Assembly: GCA_963742305.1 (NCBI GenBank)
Contig: CAVULN010000021.1
Location: forward strand, 25,030 to 89,029
DNA length: 64,000 nt
Source: Roseiarcus sp963742305
GTDB taxonomy: Bacteria > Pseudomonadota > Alphaproteobacteria > Rhizobiales > Beijerinckiaceae
Direction: 5' to 3'
Each line of letters opens with the position of its first letter. Positions within the stretch are counted from its first letter, which is position 1. The position numbers were made by a program, and so were the translations under genes. Under the pieces are notes generated by a model. The model saw only the letters and a program-made list of their open reading frames with translations, was not told the origin of the DNA and did not search any database. Positions 9,391 through 17,568 of this stretch are shown here, piece by piece.

Positions 9391-9696
9391 TCACACTCCG
9401 CCTTCGCGCCCGTCGTGCTTGGCGAGCAGGGCGAGCCGGTGCGTGTCGTATTCCCTCTCCAACCGCTCGGCGGCGGCGGCGGCCTCGCTCTCCAGATCGT
9501 CGCCGCAGGGGATCGGCTCGCCGCGGCGCCACTCGGCAAGATAGGCATCCTCGCTTTTCGCGCCCGCATGCATCGCCGCGGCGTCGATGGCGCGGATGAA
9601 CCGCTCCGACAATTGGCGCTTTGCCGACGAACGCCCGCTCTTGACGATGACCTGGCTCGGGATGTCGCGCCAGTAGAGGATGGTCAGGCTGGCCAC
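9391..9696 (-). CDS. 'Virulence factor' domain small protein of corrinoid clusters
   Basis: 101 aa from a GTG at 9696 that overlaps the end of the DUF1638 gene by 13 bp, indicating translational coupling. LTILYWRDIPSQVIVK at the start and the later DDLESEAAAAAERLEREYD match the small family called 'virulence factor' in databases. Despite that name it is commonly found beside corrinoid methyltransferase genes in alphaproteobacteria. Biochemical role unknown. Confidence 0.75.
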   Translation of the reverse strand: MASLTILYWRDIPSQVIVKSGRSSAKRQLSERFIRAIDAAAMHAGAKSEDAYLAEWRRGEPIPCGDDLESEAAAAAERLEREYDTHRLALLAKHDGREGGV

Positions 9697-10349
9697 GACG
9701 GCTCCTTCTCCGGCGCCGCGCTGTCGAGGAAGGCGCGGATTCCCTGAAGTCCGGTGAAGCGGCGCTCGTAGGCGAGCCCCAGCCGTTCGGCCGCCGCTTG
9801 GGCTTTCGCGTCCGTTCCGGGGTCGTCGAATTGGGCGAGATGCACGAGCCTGCGGTAGTTGCCGAAATAGTCGTCGCGCAACTGAGGAAAGCGATCGAGG
9901 CCAAGGCCGCGGATGACCAGCGCGTCGAAATGACGGGCCAGAAAATCGGTGAGGAAGAACGTGCCCGGCTCGTCGTCCATCATGCGCGCGAAATCCTCCT
10001 CCCCGGCATAGAACGCGTAGCAATGCGCGCCCTCGATGCGGCGCACCCCCTCTTCCTTCAGCACGCGGTCGAGTTCGCCTCCGGTCCCGCAATCGCCATA
10101 GAGGCAGAGGATCTCGTCATAGGCCGGGCGACTGGCGCGGATCTTGGCCCGCATCGCTTCCGGGATGCGGCCTGGATGATTGTGCAGCTGCGCCGGCAGG
10201 CAGGCGATGTCGATGTGATCGAGCCTGAGCGCGAGAACTTCGCGCGCGAGCGCGCCGCAGGCGATCACCAGAACCCGGCGCGCCCCGGGCGCGGAAGCGC
10301 GGTGGGTCGTTTCGGAGTTAAGCGCTTCTTCCTGAGAGGGGCGTTTCAC
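9684..10349 (-). CDS. DUF1638 family protein
   Basis: 221 aa. Begins with a Rossmann-like segment (VLVIACGALAREVLAL) and contains CLYGDCGTGGELDRVL and the HCYAFYAG motif characteristic of DUF1638. Members accompany corrinoid methyltransferase systems, but their reaction is unknown. Its ATG overlaps the stop of the corrinoid protein by 4 bp (ATGA) and the next gene overlaps its own end, so the three genes form a tight operon. Confidence 0.82.
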   Translation of the reverse strand: MKRPSQEEALNSETTHRASAPGARRVLVIACGALAREVLALRLDHIDIACLPAQLHNHPGRIPEAMRAKIRASRPAYDEILCLYGDCGTGGELDRVLKEEGVRRIEGAHCYAFYAGEEDFARMMDDEPGTFFLTDFLARHFDALVIRGLGLDRFPQLRDDYFGNYRRLVHLAQFDDPGTDAKAQAAAERLGLAYERRFTGLQGIRAFLDSAAPEKEPSWPA

Positions 10350-11065
10350 GCGCCCGCCCCGGCCTGCTCTTTCGCCTGCGCAGTCCCCTGCCGGCGGGCG
10401 AGCAGGGCCTTGGCGGTCTCGACCGCGACCGCCGCGTCACGGCAATAGGCGTCGGCGCCGATCGCCTCGGCGAAGCCTTCGTTGAGCGGGGCGCCGCCGA
10501 CCAGCACGATATGGTCGTCGCGCATCCCCTTCTCCTTCAGCGTGTCGATGACGACTTTCATGTAGGGCATGGTGGTGGTCAAGAGCGCCGACATGCCCAG
10601 AATTTCCGGCTGATGCTTCTCGATCGCCTCGAGATATTTGTCGACGCTGTTGTTGGTTCCAAGGTCGAACACTTCGAAGCCCGCGCCCTCCATCATCATG
10701 CACACCAGGTTCTTGCCGATGTCATGGATGTCGCCCTTGACGGTGCCGATCACCATCTTGCCCATCTTCGGCGCGCCGGTCGCCGCCAGCAGCGGGCGCA
10801 GGATCGCCATCCCCGCCTTCATCGCATTGGCCGACATCAGAACTTCCGGCACGAACAATATGCCGTCGCGGAAATCGATGCCGACGATGCGCATGCCCTC
10901 GACCAGGGCCTCGGTCAGGACCTTGTAAGGCGCCCAGCCGCGGTCGAGCAGGATTCGAACGCCGTCCTCGATCTCTTCCTTGAGGCCGTCGTAGAGGTCG
11001 TCATGCATCTGCTTGACGAGTTCGTCGTCAGCCAGCGTTTTCAGGTCGAGTTCATCGTCGGCCAT
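10346..11065 (-). CDS. Corrinoid (B12-binding) methyl carrier protein, MtbC/MttC type
   Basis: 239 aa from ATG 11065. An N-terminal four-helix cap domain (residues 15-95) is followed by a B12-binding Rossmann domain. The cobalt-ligand motif D112-I-H114-D-I-G117 within GTVKGDIHDIGKN is intact, as are the later SALLTTTMPYM and VGGAPLNE loops. Such proteins carry a methyl group from a methyltransferase substrate (methylamines, betaines or methoxy aromatics) to an acceptor methyltransferase. First gene of an operon with DUF1638, the small 'virulence factor' protein and, after a palindromic repeat, the reactivator. No methyltransferase gene is present nearby. Confidence 0.9.
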   Translation of the reverse strand: MADDELDLKTLADDELVKQMHDDLYDGLKEEIEDGVRILLDRGWAPYKVLTEALVEGMRIVGIDFRDGILFVPEVLMSANAMKAGMAILRPLLAATGAPKMGKMVIGTVKGDIHDIGKNLVCMMMEGAGFEVFDLGTNNSVDKYLEAIEKHQPEILGMSALLTTTMPYMKVVIDTLKEKGMRDDHIVLVGGAPLNEGFAEAIGADAYCRDAAVAVETAKALLARRQGTAQAKEQAGAGA

Positions 11066-11412
11066 TGCGCGCCTTTCCGCTGAACGTCCGTCCGCACGCG
11101 GATCGAGGCGCCCGTCAACGCTCTTAGCTGCTTTCGAGTAAAAGGAAAGCGCGTGGGGCGCAGTCCGTTGAAGCGTTTGCATTATCTCGCGCAGACGCTT
11201 CCCAGCCAAACACAATTATCGTGGCCGGACGTTCAATTTTGCGGCCCGGCCGACCGGGCAAGCTGGCGCGCCGGCGTAAGAATGCGGCCGTGGGAACGAC
11301 TTCCATTGAAGATGACACGCGGGGTCGCTATGGAAATCAGGCCGGGAGCCGCCTGTCTGCCGTAAGCCTGTCACCGATAAACGGCGAAATAACGGGAAAA
11401 GGGAGTGCCTTC
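11066..11412. other. Divergent intergenic region
   Basis: About 350 bp between the divergently read corrinoid operon and the DUF4331 gene. It should contain both promoters. A G+C hairpin-like segment lies around 11240-11262. I see no convincing riboswitch or extra gene; open frames here lack recognisable products. Confidence 0.45.
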
Positions 11413-12435
11413 ATGTCTCATCATCTCGATACGCCTCTCGCAGCCCAGAACGGCCAACTCTTTATCGATGACCTATACGTGTTCTCGGCGGCCGACAGCA
11501 CCGTGTTCATCATGGACGTCAACTCGAATATTACCGGCGTCCACGTAAAGCCGGGATTTCATCATGAGGCGCGCTATGAGTTCAAGGTGCACTTCGACGG
11601 GGCCGATTTCGAAACCCTGACCTACCGCGTCTCGTTCGATGAAGCAGGCCCGGACGGGCGCCAGGCGATGAAGCTGTACGCTCTCACCGGCAAGGACGCG
11701 CGCGAGGATTCCGCGACTGGCGAGCTGGTGCTGGAAGGCCGGAGCGGCGAGCCGGCTAGCGCCGGCGGGGCGCGGCTATGGGCCGGGCGCATCGCGGATT
11801 CGTTCTACGTCGACCTGTCCCTTCTGGCGAAGGTCAACGGAGCGGTAAAAGACGGGACGGCTGTCGACCTCTCGGGTTGGCGCCCGGAGAACGCCAAGAA
11901 CAACTTCAGCGGCACGACGGTCGAATCGATCGTGCTCGAAGTCTCCCACCAGCATCCGCAACTCAAGCCGGGCGCCAAAATTGGGGTCTGGTGCGCGACC
12001 AAACTCGCCACAGACGCAGGCGGCTGGCGGCAGATCAACCGCGGCGGATATCCGATGATGTGGCCGATCTTCTGGCCGGACGACGGTCATTTCACCAATC
12101 CGGCCAACACCAGGCACCCGTCGAAAGACTTCGCTGCGGAAGGCGGCCATATCGCCGAGCACATCGCCGCGGTCGTTACGGCCGGCGGGACCTCGGGTGA
12201 CCCAAAGGGGTACGGCCAAACCGTGGCCCGCGAACTGTTTCCCGACGTTCTGCCTTATGTCGTGGGAACGCCCGCGACATTCGGCTTCGCTGTTCGAAAC
12301 GGAAGGACGCCGGCGGATAACGCGCCCGAGGTGATGATGTCCTTGGTCGCCGGAACGGCGATCCCCTCCGGGCTCAAGCCGTCGGTCGCCAAGAACCAAC
12401 GGGCCGACAAGTTCCCCTACGTCGTGCCGGCGTAA
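11413..12435 (+). CDS. DUF4331 family protein
   Basis: 340 aa. Begins SHHLDTPLA...LFIDDLYVFSA..VFIMDVNSNI, the hallmark of DUF4331 proteins. Other family-like parts are the long beta-rich body, WPIFWPDDGHFTNPANTRHP and the glycine-rich C-terminus with pro-ala ending. Many homologues are secreted, but no signal peptide is seen here from the ATG at 11413. Function unknown. Base use at third positions is less GC-biased than in neighbours. Stands alone, convergent with the nitrilase gene. Confidence 0.8.
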   Translation: MSHHLDTPLAAQNGQLFIDDLYVFSAADSTVFIMDVNSNITGVHVKPGFHHEARYEFKVHFDGADFETLTYRVSFDEAGPDGRQAMKLYALTGKDAREDSATGELVLEGRSGEPASAGGARLWAGRIADSFYVDLSLLAKVNGAVKDGTAVDLSGWRPENAKNNFSGTTVESIVLEVSHQHPQLKPGAKIGVWCATKLATDAGGWRQINRGGYPMMWPIFWPDDGHFTNPANTRHPSKDFAAEGGHIAEHIAAVVTAGGTSGDPKGYGQTVARELFPDVLPYVVGTPATFGFAVRNGRTPADNAPEVMMSLVAGTAIPSGLKPSVAKNQRADKFPYVVPA

Positions 12436-12444
12436 GCCTAAGCC

Positions 12445-13272
12445 TTAGCTTCGAGCTATGCGCGCTTTGTGTTCCGCCACGGGAATCATTGCGCGCACCT
12501 TCTTGACCTTCGCCGGATCGATCCTGGCCGAGACGATCCCGACCCCGTCGGACGCCTTTGCGATCACATGCCCCCAAGGGTCGGCGACAAGCGAATGCCC
12601 GTAGGTCTGCCGCTCATCGTTGCCGACGGTGAACGAACCGGTCTGGGCGCTGGCGCAGACGTAAGTTTCGGTCTCGATGGCGCGGGCGCGCAGCAGCACC
12701 TCCCAATGGTCCTTGCCGGTCGTCATGGTGAAGGCGGCGGGCATCGCGATCATCTCCGCGCCCTTCTCCATGAGCGCCTGGAAGAGGTCGGGGAAGCGGA
12801 GGTCGTAGCAGATCGAGCAGCCGACCGTGACACCCTCGCAGTCGTAGGTGACGACCCGGTCGCCCGCCTTCACCGTCGCGCTTTCCTTGTAGGCGGTTCC
12901 GTCGGGCGTCGTCACATCGAACAAATGGATCTTGCGGTAGCGGGCGATCTCCTCGCCCTCGCGATTAAAGACGACGGACGTGTTGTGGTAGCGCTCCTCG
13001 CCGTCGATCCTCTCCATGATCGAGCCGGCGTGGACGAAGATGCGGTGCTTCACCGCCTGCCCGCGCGCCATCTCATAGGCCGGCCCGCCCGGCAGGCGCT
13101 CGGCGTTGGCGAGCTTTTCGGCCCTTGAGCCGCCGGCCCAGTCGAACTGTTCGGGGAGCAGCACCCAGTCCGGCCCCTCTTCCGCCGCCGCGCGCTCGAT
13201 CAGGGCCTCGGCCGCCGCGATATTGGCGGCCTTGTCGCTGGTCGAGTTCATCTGGATGAGCGAGACTTTCAT
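12445..13272 (-). CDS. Carbon-nitrogen hydrolase (nitrilase superfamily, Nit-like omega-amidase)
   Basis: 275 aa. The Glu41-Lys114-Cys155 catalytic triad is visible as LLPEQFDW, RYRKIHLFD and GCSICYDLRF, the last being typical of the Nit1/omega-amidase branch. Likely hydrolyses deaminated glutathione or a 2-oxo amide in the cytoplasm; the exact substrate is inferred from family only. Followed by a short gap and the FMN reductase on the same strand, whose gene lies upstream. Confidence 0.9.
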   Translation of the reverse strand: MKVSLIQMNSTSDKAANIAAAEALIERAAAEEGPDWVLLPEQFDWAGGSRAEKLANAERLPGGPAYEMARGQAVKHRIFVHAGSIMERIDGEERYHNTSVVFNREGEEIARYRKIHLFDVTTPDGTAYKESATVKAGDRVVTYDCEGVTVGCSICYDLRFPDLFQALMEKGAEMIAMPAAFTMTTGKDHWEVLLRARAIETETYVCASAQTGSFTVGNDERQTYGHSLVADPWGHVIAKASDGVGIVSARIDPAKVKKVRAMIPVAEHKARIARS

Positions 13273-13326
13273 GCGAGCGCCAGCCTCCGGGGACGCCTGA
13301 CAATGTGGTCGCAGCGCGCCCGCCCG

Positions 13327-13887
13327 TCAACGCCGCGCGAATTCGGCGAGCGCCTTGAGCTGGTCGGCAATGAAGCCGCGGGTCGCGGGGTCGGTCAGTT
13401 CGCCGGTCGCGGGATCGACCTTGGTCTGGACCTGCGGAATAATGACCTCCGGCTTGTTGAGCACGCGACCGTCGAGATAGACGAACATCTGGCGCAGGGC
13501 GAGTTGGGCGCGCAAACCGCCCCAGAGGCCCTGCGAGGCGCTCTCGAACGCGATCGCCTTGGCGGCGAAGGGTTGGTTCGGCAGACGCGAGATCCAGTCG
13601 ACCGCGTTCTTGAGACCGCCGGGGATCGTGTGATTGTACTCGGGCGTGACGATGATGACCGCGTCGGCCTTGCGGATCGCCTCCGCCGTTCTGGCCACGA
13701 CCAGCGGGACGCCCTGCTGCTGCAGGTCATGATTGTAGAGCGGAAACTCGCCGACCGAGGGGAGAGGCTCGATCGTCACGCCCTCGGGGGCAAGCGCCGG
13801 TAGAGCGCGCGCGATCGCCGCGTTGAACGAGGCCTTGCGCAGGCTGCCGACCATGACGGCGAAGCGAAGCGCCGGATCCTGAGCCAT
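13327..13887 (-). CDS. NADPH-dependent FMN reductase / flavodoxin-like quinone reductase
   Basis: 186 aa from ATG 13887. The flavodoxin-like phosphate loop GSLRKASFN (14-22) and the isoalloxazine contact TPEYNHTIPGGLKNAVDW are the classic signature of the ArsH/ChrR/YieF family. These reduce quinones, chromate or azo compounds with NAD(P)H while bound to FMN. Divergent from the SDR gene, with about 110 bp for both promoters. Confidence 0.9.
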   Translation of the reverse strand: MAQDPALRFAVMVGSLRKASFNAAIARALPALAPEGVTIEPLPSVGEFPLYNHDLQQQGVPLVVARTAEAIRKADAVIIVTPEYNHTIPGGLKNAVDWISRLPNQPFAAKAIAFESASQGLWGGLRAQLALRQMFVYLDGRVLNKPEVIIPQVQTKVDPATGELTDPATRGFIADQLKALAEFARR

Positions 13888-13996
13888 TGGCTGTCCCCGA
13901 GGTAAAATGCCGCCACGCGCCGATCCATGGCGGTAGTTTGGCGTTTGTCGCGGAATTGCTATGGTCCTTAGCAAATCGGGACCGGTGCGGGGAGCC

Positions 13997-14809
13997 ATGT
14001 TCGAGGCAAGCGAGCTTTTTTCCGTCCGCGGCCGCACGGCGCTGGTGACCGGCGGGGCCACCGGGCTGGGCCGGATCTGCGCGGAGGCGCTGCTTTCCGC
14101 GGGCGCGCGCGTGCTGATCGCCTCGCGCAAGGCGGAGGCTTGCGAAGCCGCGGCGCGCGAGCTCTCGGCGCTCGGCGAATGCGAGGGCTTCGGCGGCACG
14201 GTCGGAAGCGAGGATGGCGTCAAGGCGCTCGCCGCCGAGACCCGCAAGCGGACCGGCGCGCTGCACATCCTGGTCAACAACGCCGGGGCGAACTGGGGCG
14301 ACAAGTTCGAGACTTACCCGTGGAAGGCATGGGAACGGGTGCTCAGCGTGAACGTGAGCGGCCTTTTCACCCTGACCCGCGATCTCGCTCCGATGCTGAT
14401 CGCCTCTGCGACGCGCGATTGGCCTTCGACCGTCGTCAACATGGGTTCGGTCATGGGATATGTGACGCAGTCGGAAACCGCCTGGGCCTATTCCGCCTCG
14501 AAGGCCGCCGTGCATCACCTGACCCGTATTCTCGCCGCGGAGCTGGCGGAGAAGCAGGTGACGGTGAACGCCTTCGCGCCCGGACCGTTTCCGACCAACA
14601 TGACGAAATTCGCGCTTCGAGACGAGGCGGGGCAGGCGCGCAGCGCCAAAGCCGTGCCGATGGGCCGCGTCGGGCGGCCCGAGGACATCGCCGGAGCGCT
14701 CCTCTTCCTCGCCGGGCGCGGCGGCGCCTACACGACCGGCGCCATCCTGCCAATCGACGGCGGGATCGGCGTCACCGCGCCGCCGGCGATGTTCGGCGCC
14801 CACCCATGA
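13997..14809 (+). CDS. Short-chain dehydrogenase/reductase
   Basis: 270 aa from ATG 13997 (GGGGAG upstream). Dinucleotide motif TGGATGLG (18-25), NNAG (94-97), and catalytic Ser151, Tyr165 and Lys169 (YSASK) are all in place, so an active NAD(P)H enzyme is likely; it resembles the 3-oxoacyl/2-alcohol reductase group. The stop overlaps the ATG of the MaoC-type hydratase by 4 bp. This pairing suggests a role in acyl-CoA or polyhydroxyalkanoate-like metabolism. Confidence 0.88.
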   Translation: MFEASELFSVRGRTALVTGGATGLGRICAEALLSAGARVLIASRKAEACEAAARELSALGECEGFGGTVGSEDGVKALAAETRKRTGALHILVNNAGANWGDKFETYPWKAWERVLSVNVSGLFTLTRDLAPMLIASATRDWPSTVVNMGSVMGYVTQSETAWAYSASKAAVHHLTRILAAELAEKQVTVNAFAPGPFPTNMTKFALRDEAGQARSAKAVPMGRVGRPEDIAGALLFLAGRGGAYTTGAILPIDGGIGVTAPPAMFGAHP

Positions 14810-15280
14810 ACAGCGGGCGGACGTCAAGCGAGTTCCCGCGGCCGAACTCGCCGCCATGGTCGGACACGAGTTTCGTCTTCGCGCTGGCTCATCGTCGATC
14901 AGGCGCGGATCGACGCTTTCGCCAAGGTCACCGAGGACGAGCTTTTTATCCACGTCGATCCCGAGCGGGCGAAAGCAACGGCGTTCGGCGGGACGATCGC
15001 GCACGGCTTTCTCACCCTCTCCCTGCTGTCGGCCATGGCTTATAGCGCGCTGCCCAGAATCGAGGGCGCGGCGCATGGCCTGAACTACGGCTTCGACCGC
15101 GTGCGCTTCGTCCGGCCCGTCCCTTCGGGAAGCCGGGTGCGCGGCCATTTCACGCTGCGCGCGGTCACGCCGCGTTCGGCGCGCGACTGGCAGTTGAGCT
15201 ATGACGTCAGCGTGGAGGTCGAGGGGGCGAAGAAGCCGGCGCTGGCTGCGACCTGGCTGACGATGCAGGTGATGGGTTAG
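14806..15280 (+). CDS. MaoC-like (R)-specific enoyl-CoA hydratase, frame-disrupted
   Basis: The ATG at 14806 overlaps the SDR stop (ATGA). Read through two frame changes (before about 14840 and near 14888), the protein is about 157 aa and contains VPAAELAAMVGHE, WLIVDQARIDAFAKVTED and the hydratase motif region DPERAKATAFGGTIAHGFLTLSLLSAM, followed by an intact C-terminus to 15280. It hydrates trans-2-enoyl-CoA to the (R)-3-hydroxy form. Because every segment is conserved, the breaks may be sequence errors instead of real decay. Confidence 0.75.
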
Positions 15281-15414
15281 CGCCGGCGCGGGGGCGCAAA
15301 GGGGTGAGAGCCGCACACCTTGCTCGGGGTGCCCAGACTTCTTGATTGAGCGATGGGGGCAACGTATCGTGACCAGTTACGGTTTCATTCCGTTGCGATG
15401 CTGGCGGCCAAGCA

Positions 15415-16903
15415 ATGAGATTTTGGTCCCGACTGTTTGGTTCAAAGCACTCAGCCCGCGAAGTCAATTCTGGCGTCCCGGCAAAAAACGGGAACGCAAT
15501 CTTCCTCCCCGCAGGAGTCCGCTCCACGCGCTAGCAAACCGGCGTCGCCGCCTATCACTGAATTGAATGAAGGTTTGCGGACAGCGGCAGGGCGCGGCGA
15601 TCTGCCGACCGTTCAATCCTTCATCGAAAAGGGGGCAGACGTCAATGCCAAGAGGAGCGACGGCGGGAGCGCGTTGATGTTTGCTTCGCAAGAAGGGCAC
15701 CTCGACGTTGTGCGGGCACTGCTCGACAGTATGGGCGACGTCAATGCCGCGGCGAGCAACGGCGTGACTGCGCTGATGGTGGCATCATTCGATGGTCACC
15801 TGGAGGTGGTGATGGTTTTGCTCGCCAAGGGCGCGCGAGTTAACGCCAAGAGAAATGACGGCTCAACTGCGCTGATGTTGGCCACTCAGAACGGTCAGCT
15901 GGAGGTGATGGAGGCGCTCCTTGCCGGCGGGGCAGCGGGCGACGCCAGGGATAACAATGGGGGGACCGCGCTAATGACGGCCTCCCTAATCAACCGCGTA
16001 GACGAGGTGCAAGCCCTGTCCGCGAAGGGGGTCGACGTCGATGCAAGAGACAACAATGGCGCGACCGCGCTGATGGTGGCATCGCAAAAAGGTCATCTCG
16101 ATGCTCTGAAGGCGCTGCTGGCCCAGGGGGCCAAGGTCAATGCCAAAAGGAACGATGGCGTGACGGCGCTCATGCTAGCGTCCTTCGATGGCCACCTGGA
16201 GGTGGTGAACGCGCTGCTCGACGAGGGTGCCGATGTGAATGCCACGGCAAGTGCCGGCTTCACCGCGCCGATGGCAGCCGCTAGATATGGCCACCGCGAG
16301 GTATTGCAAGCTCTAACCAGCAGGGCGGCCCACTCCGACGGGCGCATCGTCTCATGCACCGAATGTGAGGCGTGGGACTCCGCAATCCCTTTCTACAAAT
16401 GCCAAAAATGTTCCGCAGAGGTAACTTTTCAACTAAACGATATTTACCAATATTCCAAACTCCACGTACAGTGTCCCAAATGCCGGACAATATTGCATCT
16501 ACCCCAGTCGGTGTTGTGTGAGAAATGTGGGAAAGGATTGTCGGGCGACTGGCAGAGGAAAATAGTTGCGTTCGGTACAGCCGCATATGAAGACGCCGAA
16601 GAAGATTGGCGTTGTCCCGGCATAGGGGAACTTGCTAAAACGCTGAGAGAAACGCACGGCCCGATGAAGAGCTTGAGTTGTTGCTCGGGATTTTCAGAGT
16701 TCAAAATGATTTTAGAATTTCACGATGGAACAAAGCTTATCTCAGGAGAGCGCACAGGCGAATTCGACATCCATCGCATGGCATTTGGGTATTACGGCAC
16801 GGGGCCGTCTTGTCTCAAGCGGTTTCTGAAAGAGTTTGGTATTCGGATGTCAGCTGACGAAATCAAAGGATTCAACCCTGGTTCTGTGGTCGAATTAGTC
16901 TAG
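15415..16903 (+). CDS. Ankyrin-repeat protein with C-terminal zinc-ribbon domain, one frame break
   Basis: About 495 aa. An ATG at 15415 gives MRFWSRLFGSK, but an A6 run at about 15482 puts the rest one base out of frame; removing one A joins the two. Seven or so ankyrin repeats follow (GADVNAKRSDGGSALMFASQEGHLDVVRALL and similar) to about residue 285. The C-terminal part has paired cysteines (CTECEAW, CQKC, CPKC, CEKC) as in zinc ribbons, then a novel-looking region. Less GC-rich than neighbours towards the 3' end. The partner and function are unknown; a protein-interaction role is inferred from the repeats. Confidence 0.8.
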
Positions 16904-16933
16904 CGCGTTCAGGTTCGTTCAGTATACGAACAG

Positions 16934-17347
16934 ATGATCTCATCGTTGAAAAATAGGTACGACTACCCCATCGCGATCGAGCCTGAGACTGACCAAACCG
17001 CGTATGGCGTTGTCGTCCCCGATCTGCCCGGTTGTTTCTCAGCCGGAGATACACTGGAGGAGGCAATCGCAGGCGCGGAAGAGGCGACGTTGGCCTTGAT
17101 TGAGGCCGCGCTTGACGCTGGCGAGCTGATCCCGCGCCCCTCCTCGCTCCAAGCAATCCGCGCGAAGCCAGAATTTACAGGCTGGATCCTCTCGCTTGTC
17201 ACCGTCGATCCGGCCGTTCTCGACGACACCGTCGAACGCGTCAACATCACGCTACCGCGCCGGGTGCTGCGGCGCCTGGACGATGAAGCGCGCGCTGCCG
17301 GCGAGACGCGATCGGGCTATATCGCGAAGCTTGCCATCGAGCATTGA
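16934..17347 (+). CDS. hicB: HicB-family antitoxin-like protein (orphan)
   Basis: 137 aa. N-terminal HicB fold: YPIAIEPETDQTAYGVVVPDLPGCFSAGDTLEEA; the C-terminal part ends in a ribbon-helix-helix-like segment (NITLPRRVLRRLDDEARAAGETRSGYIAKLA). HicB normally neutralises the HicA mRNA interferase encoded next to it, yet no small HicA frame is seen on either side (30 bp to the ankyrin gene, about 220 bp of unassigned sequence after). It may be a lone regulator or a remnant of a pair. Confidence 0.82.
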   Translation: MISSLKNRYDYPIAIEPETDQTAYGVVVPDLPGCFSAGDTLEEAIAGAEEATLALIEAALDAGELIPRPSSLQAIRAKPEFTGWILSLVTVDPAVLDDTVERVNITLPRRVLRRLDDEARAAGETRSGYIAKLAIEH

Positions 17348-17568
17348 GAAAGGCCCGTTCGAGAGCAAGTGCGAGGCGATACAGGAATTTTGGATTGCTG
17401 CGCTGCGATTCAAATCGACAAATATAACAATAGAATTATGTTTAATTGTTCCGAGCATTCCGCCGGGCTGCGGATGGCTCGGAAGGAAATGGCGCCGCAA
17501 GCCCCTGGAATTGCTCAAAACACGACCGGAAATAGCAGTCCATTTTCGCGTGCGGACTCGCCCGCCGT

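Noticed and set aside
11066..11412. Cobalamin riboswitch upstream of the corrinoid operon
   Set aside because: No B12-box-like conserved segment could be recognised by eye.
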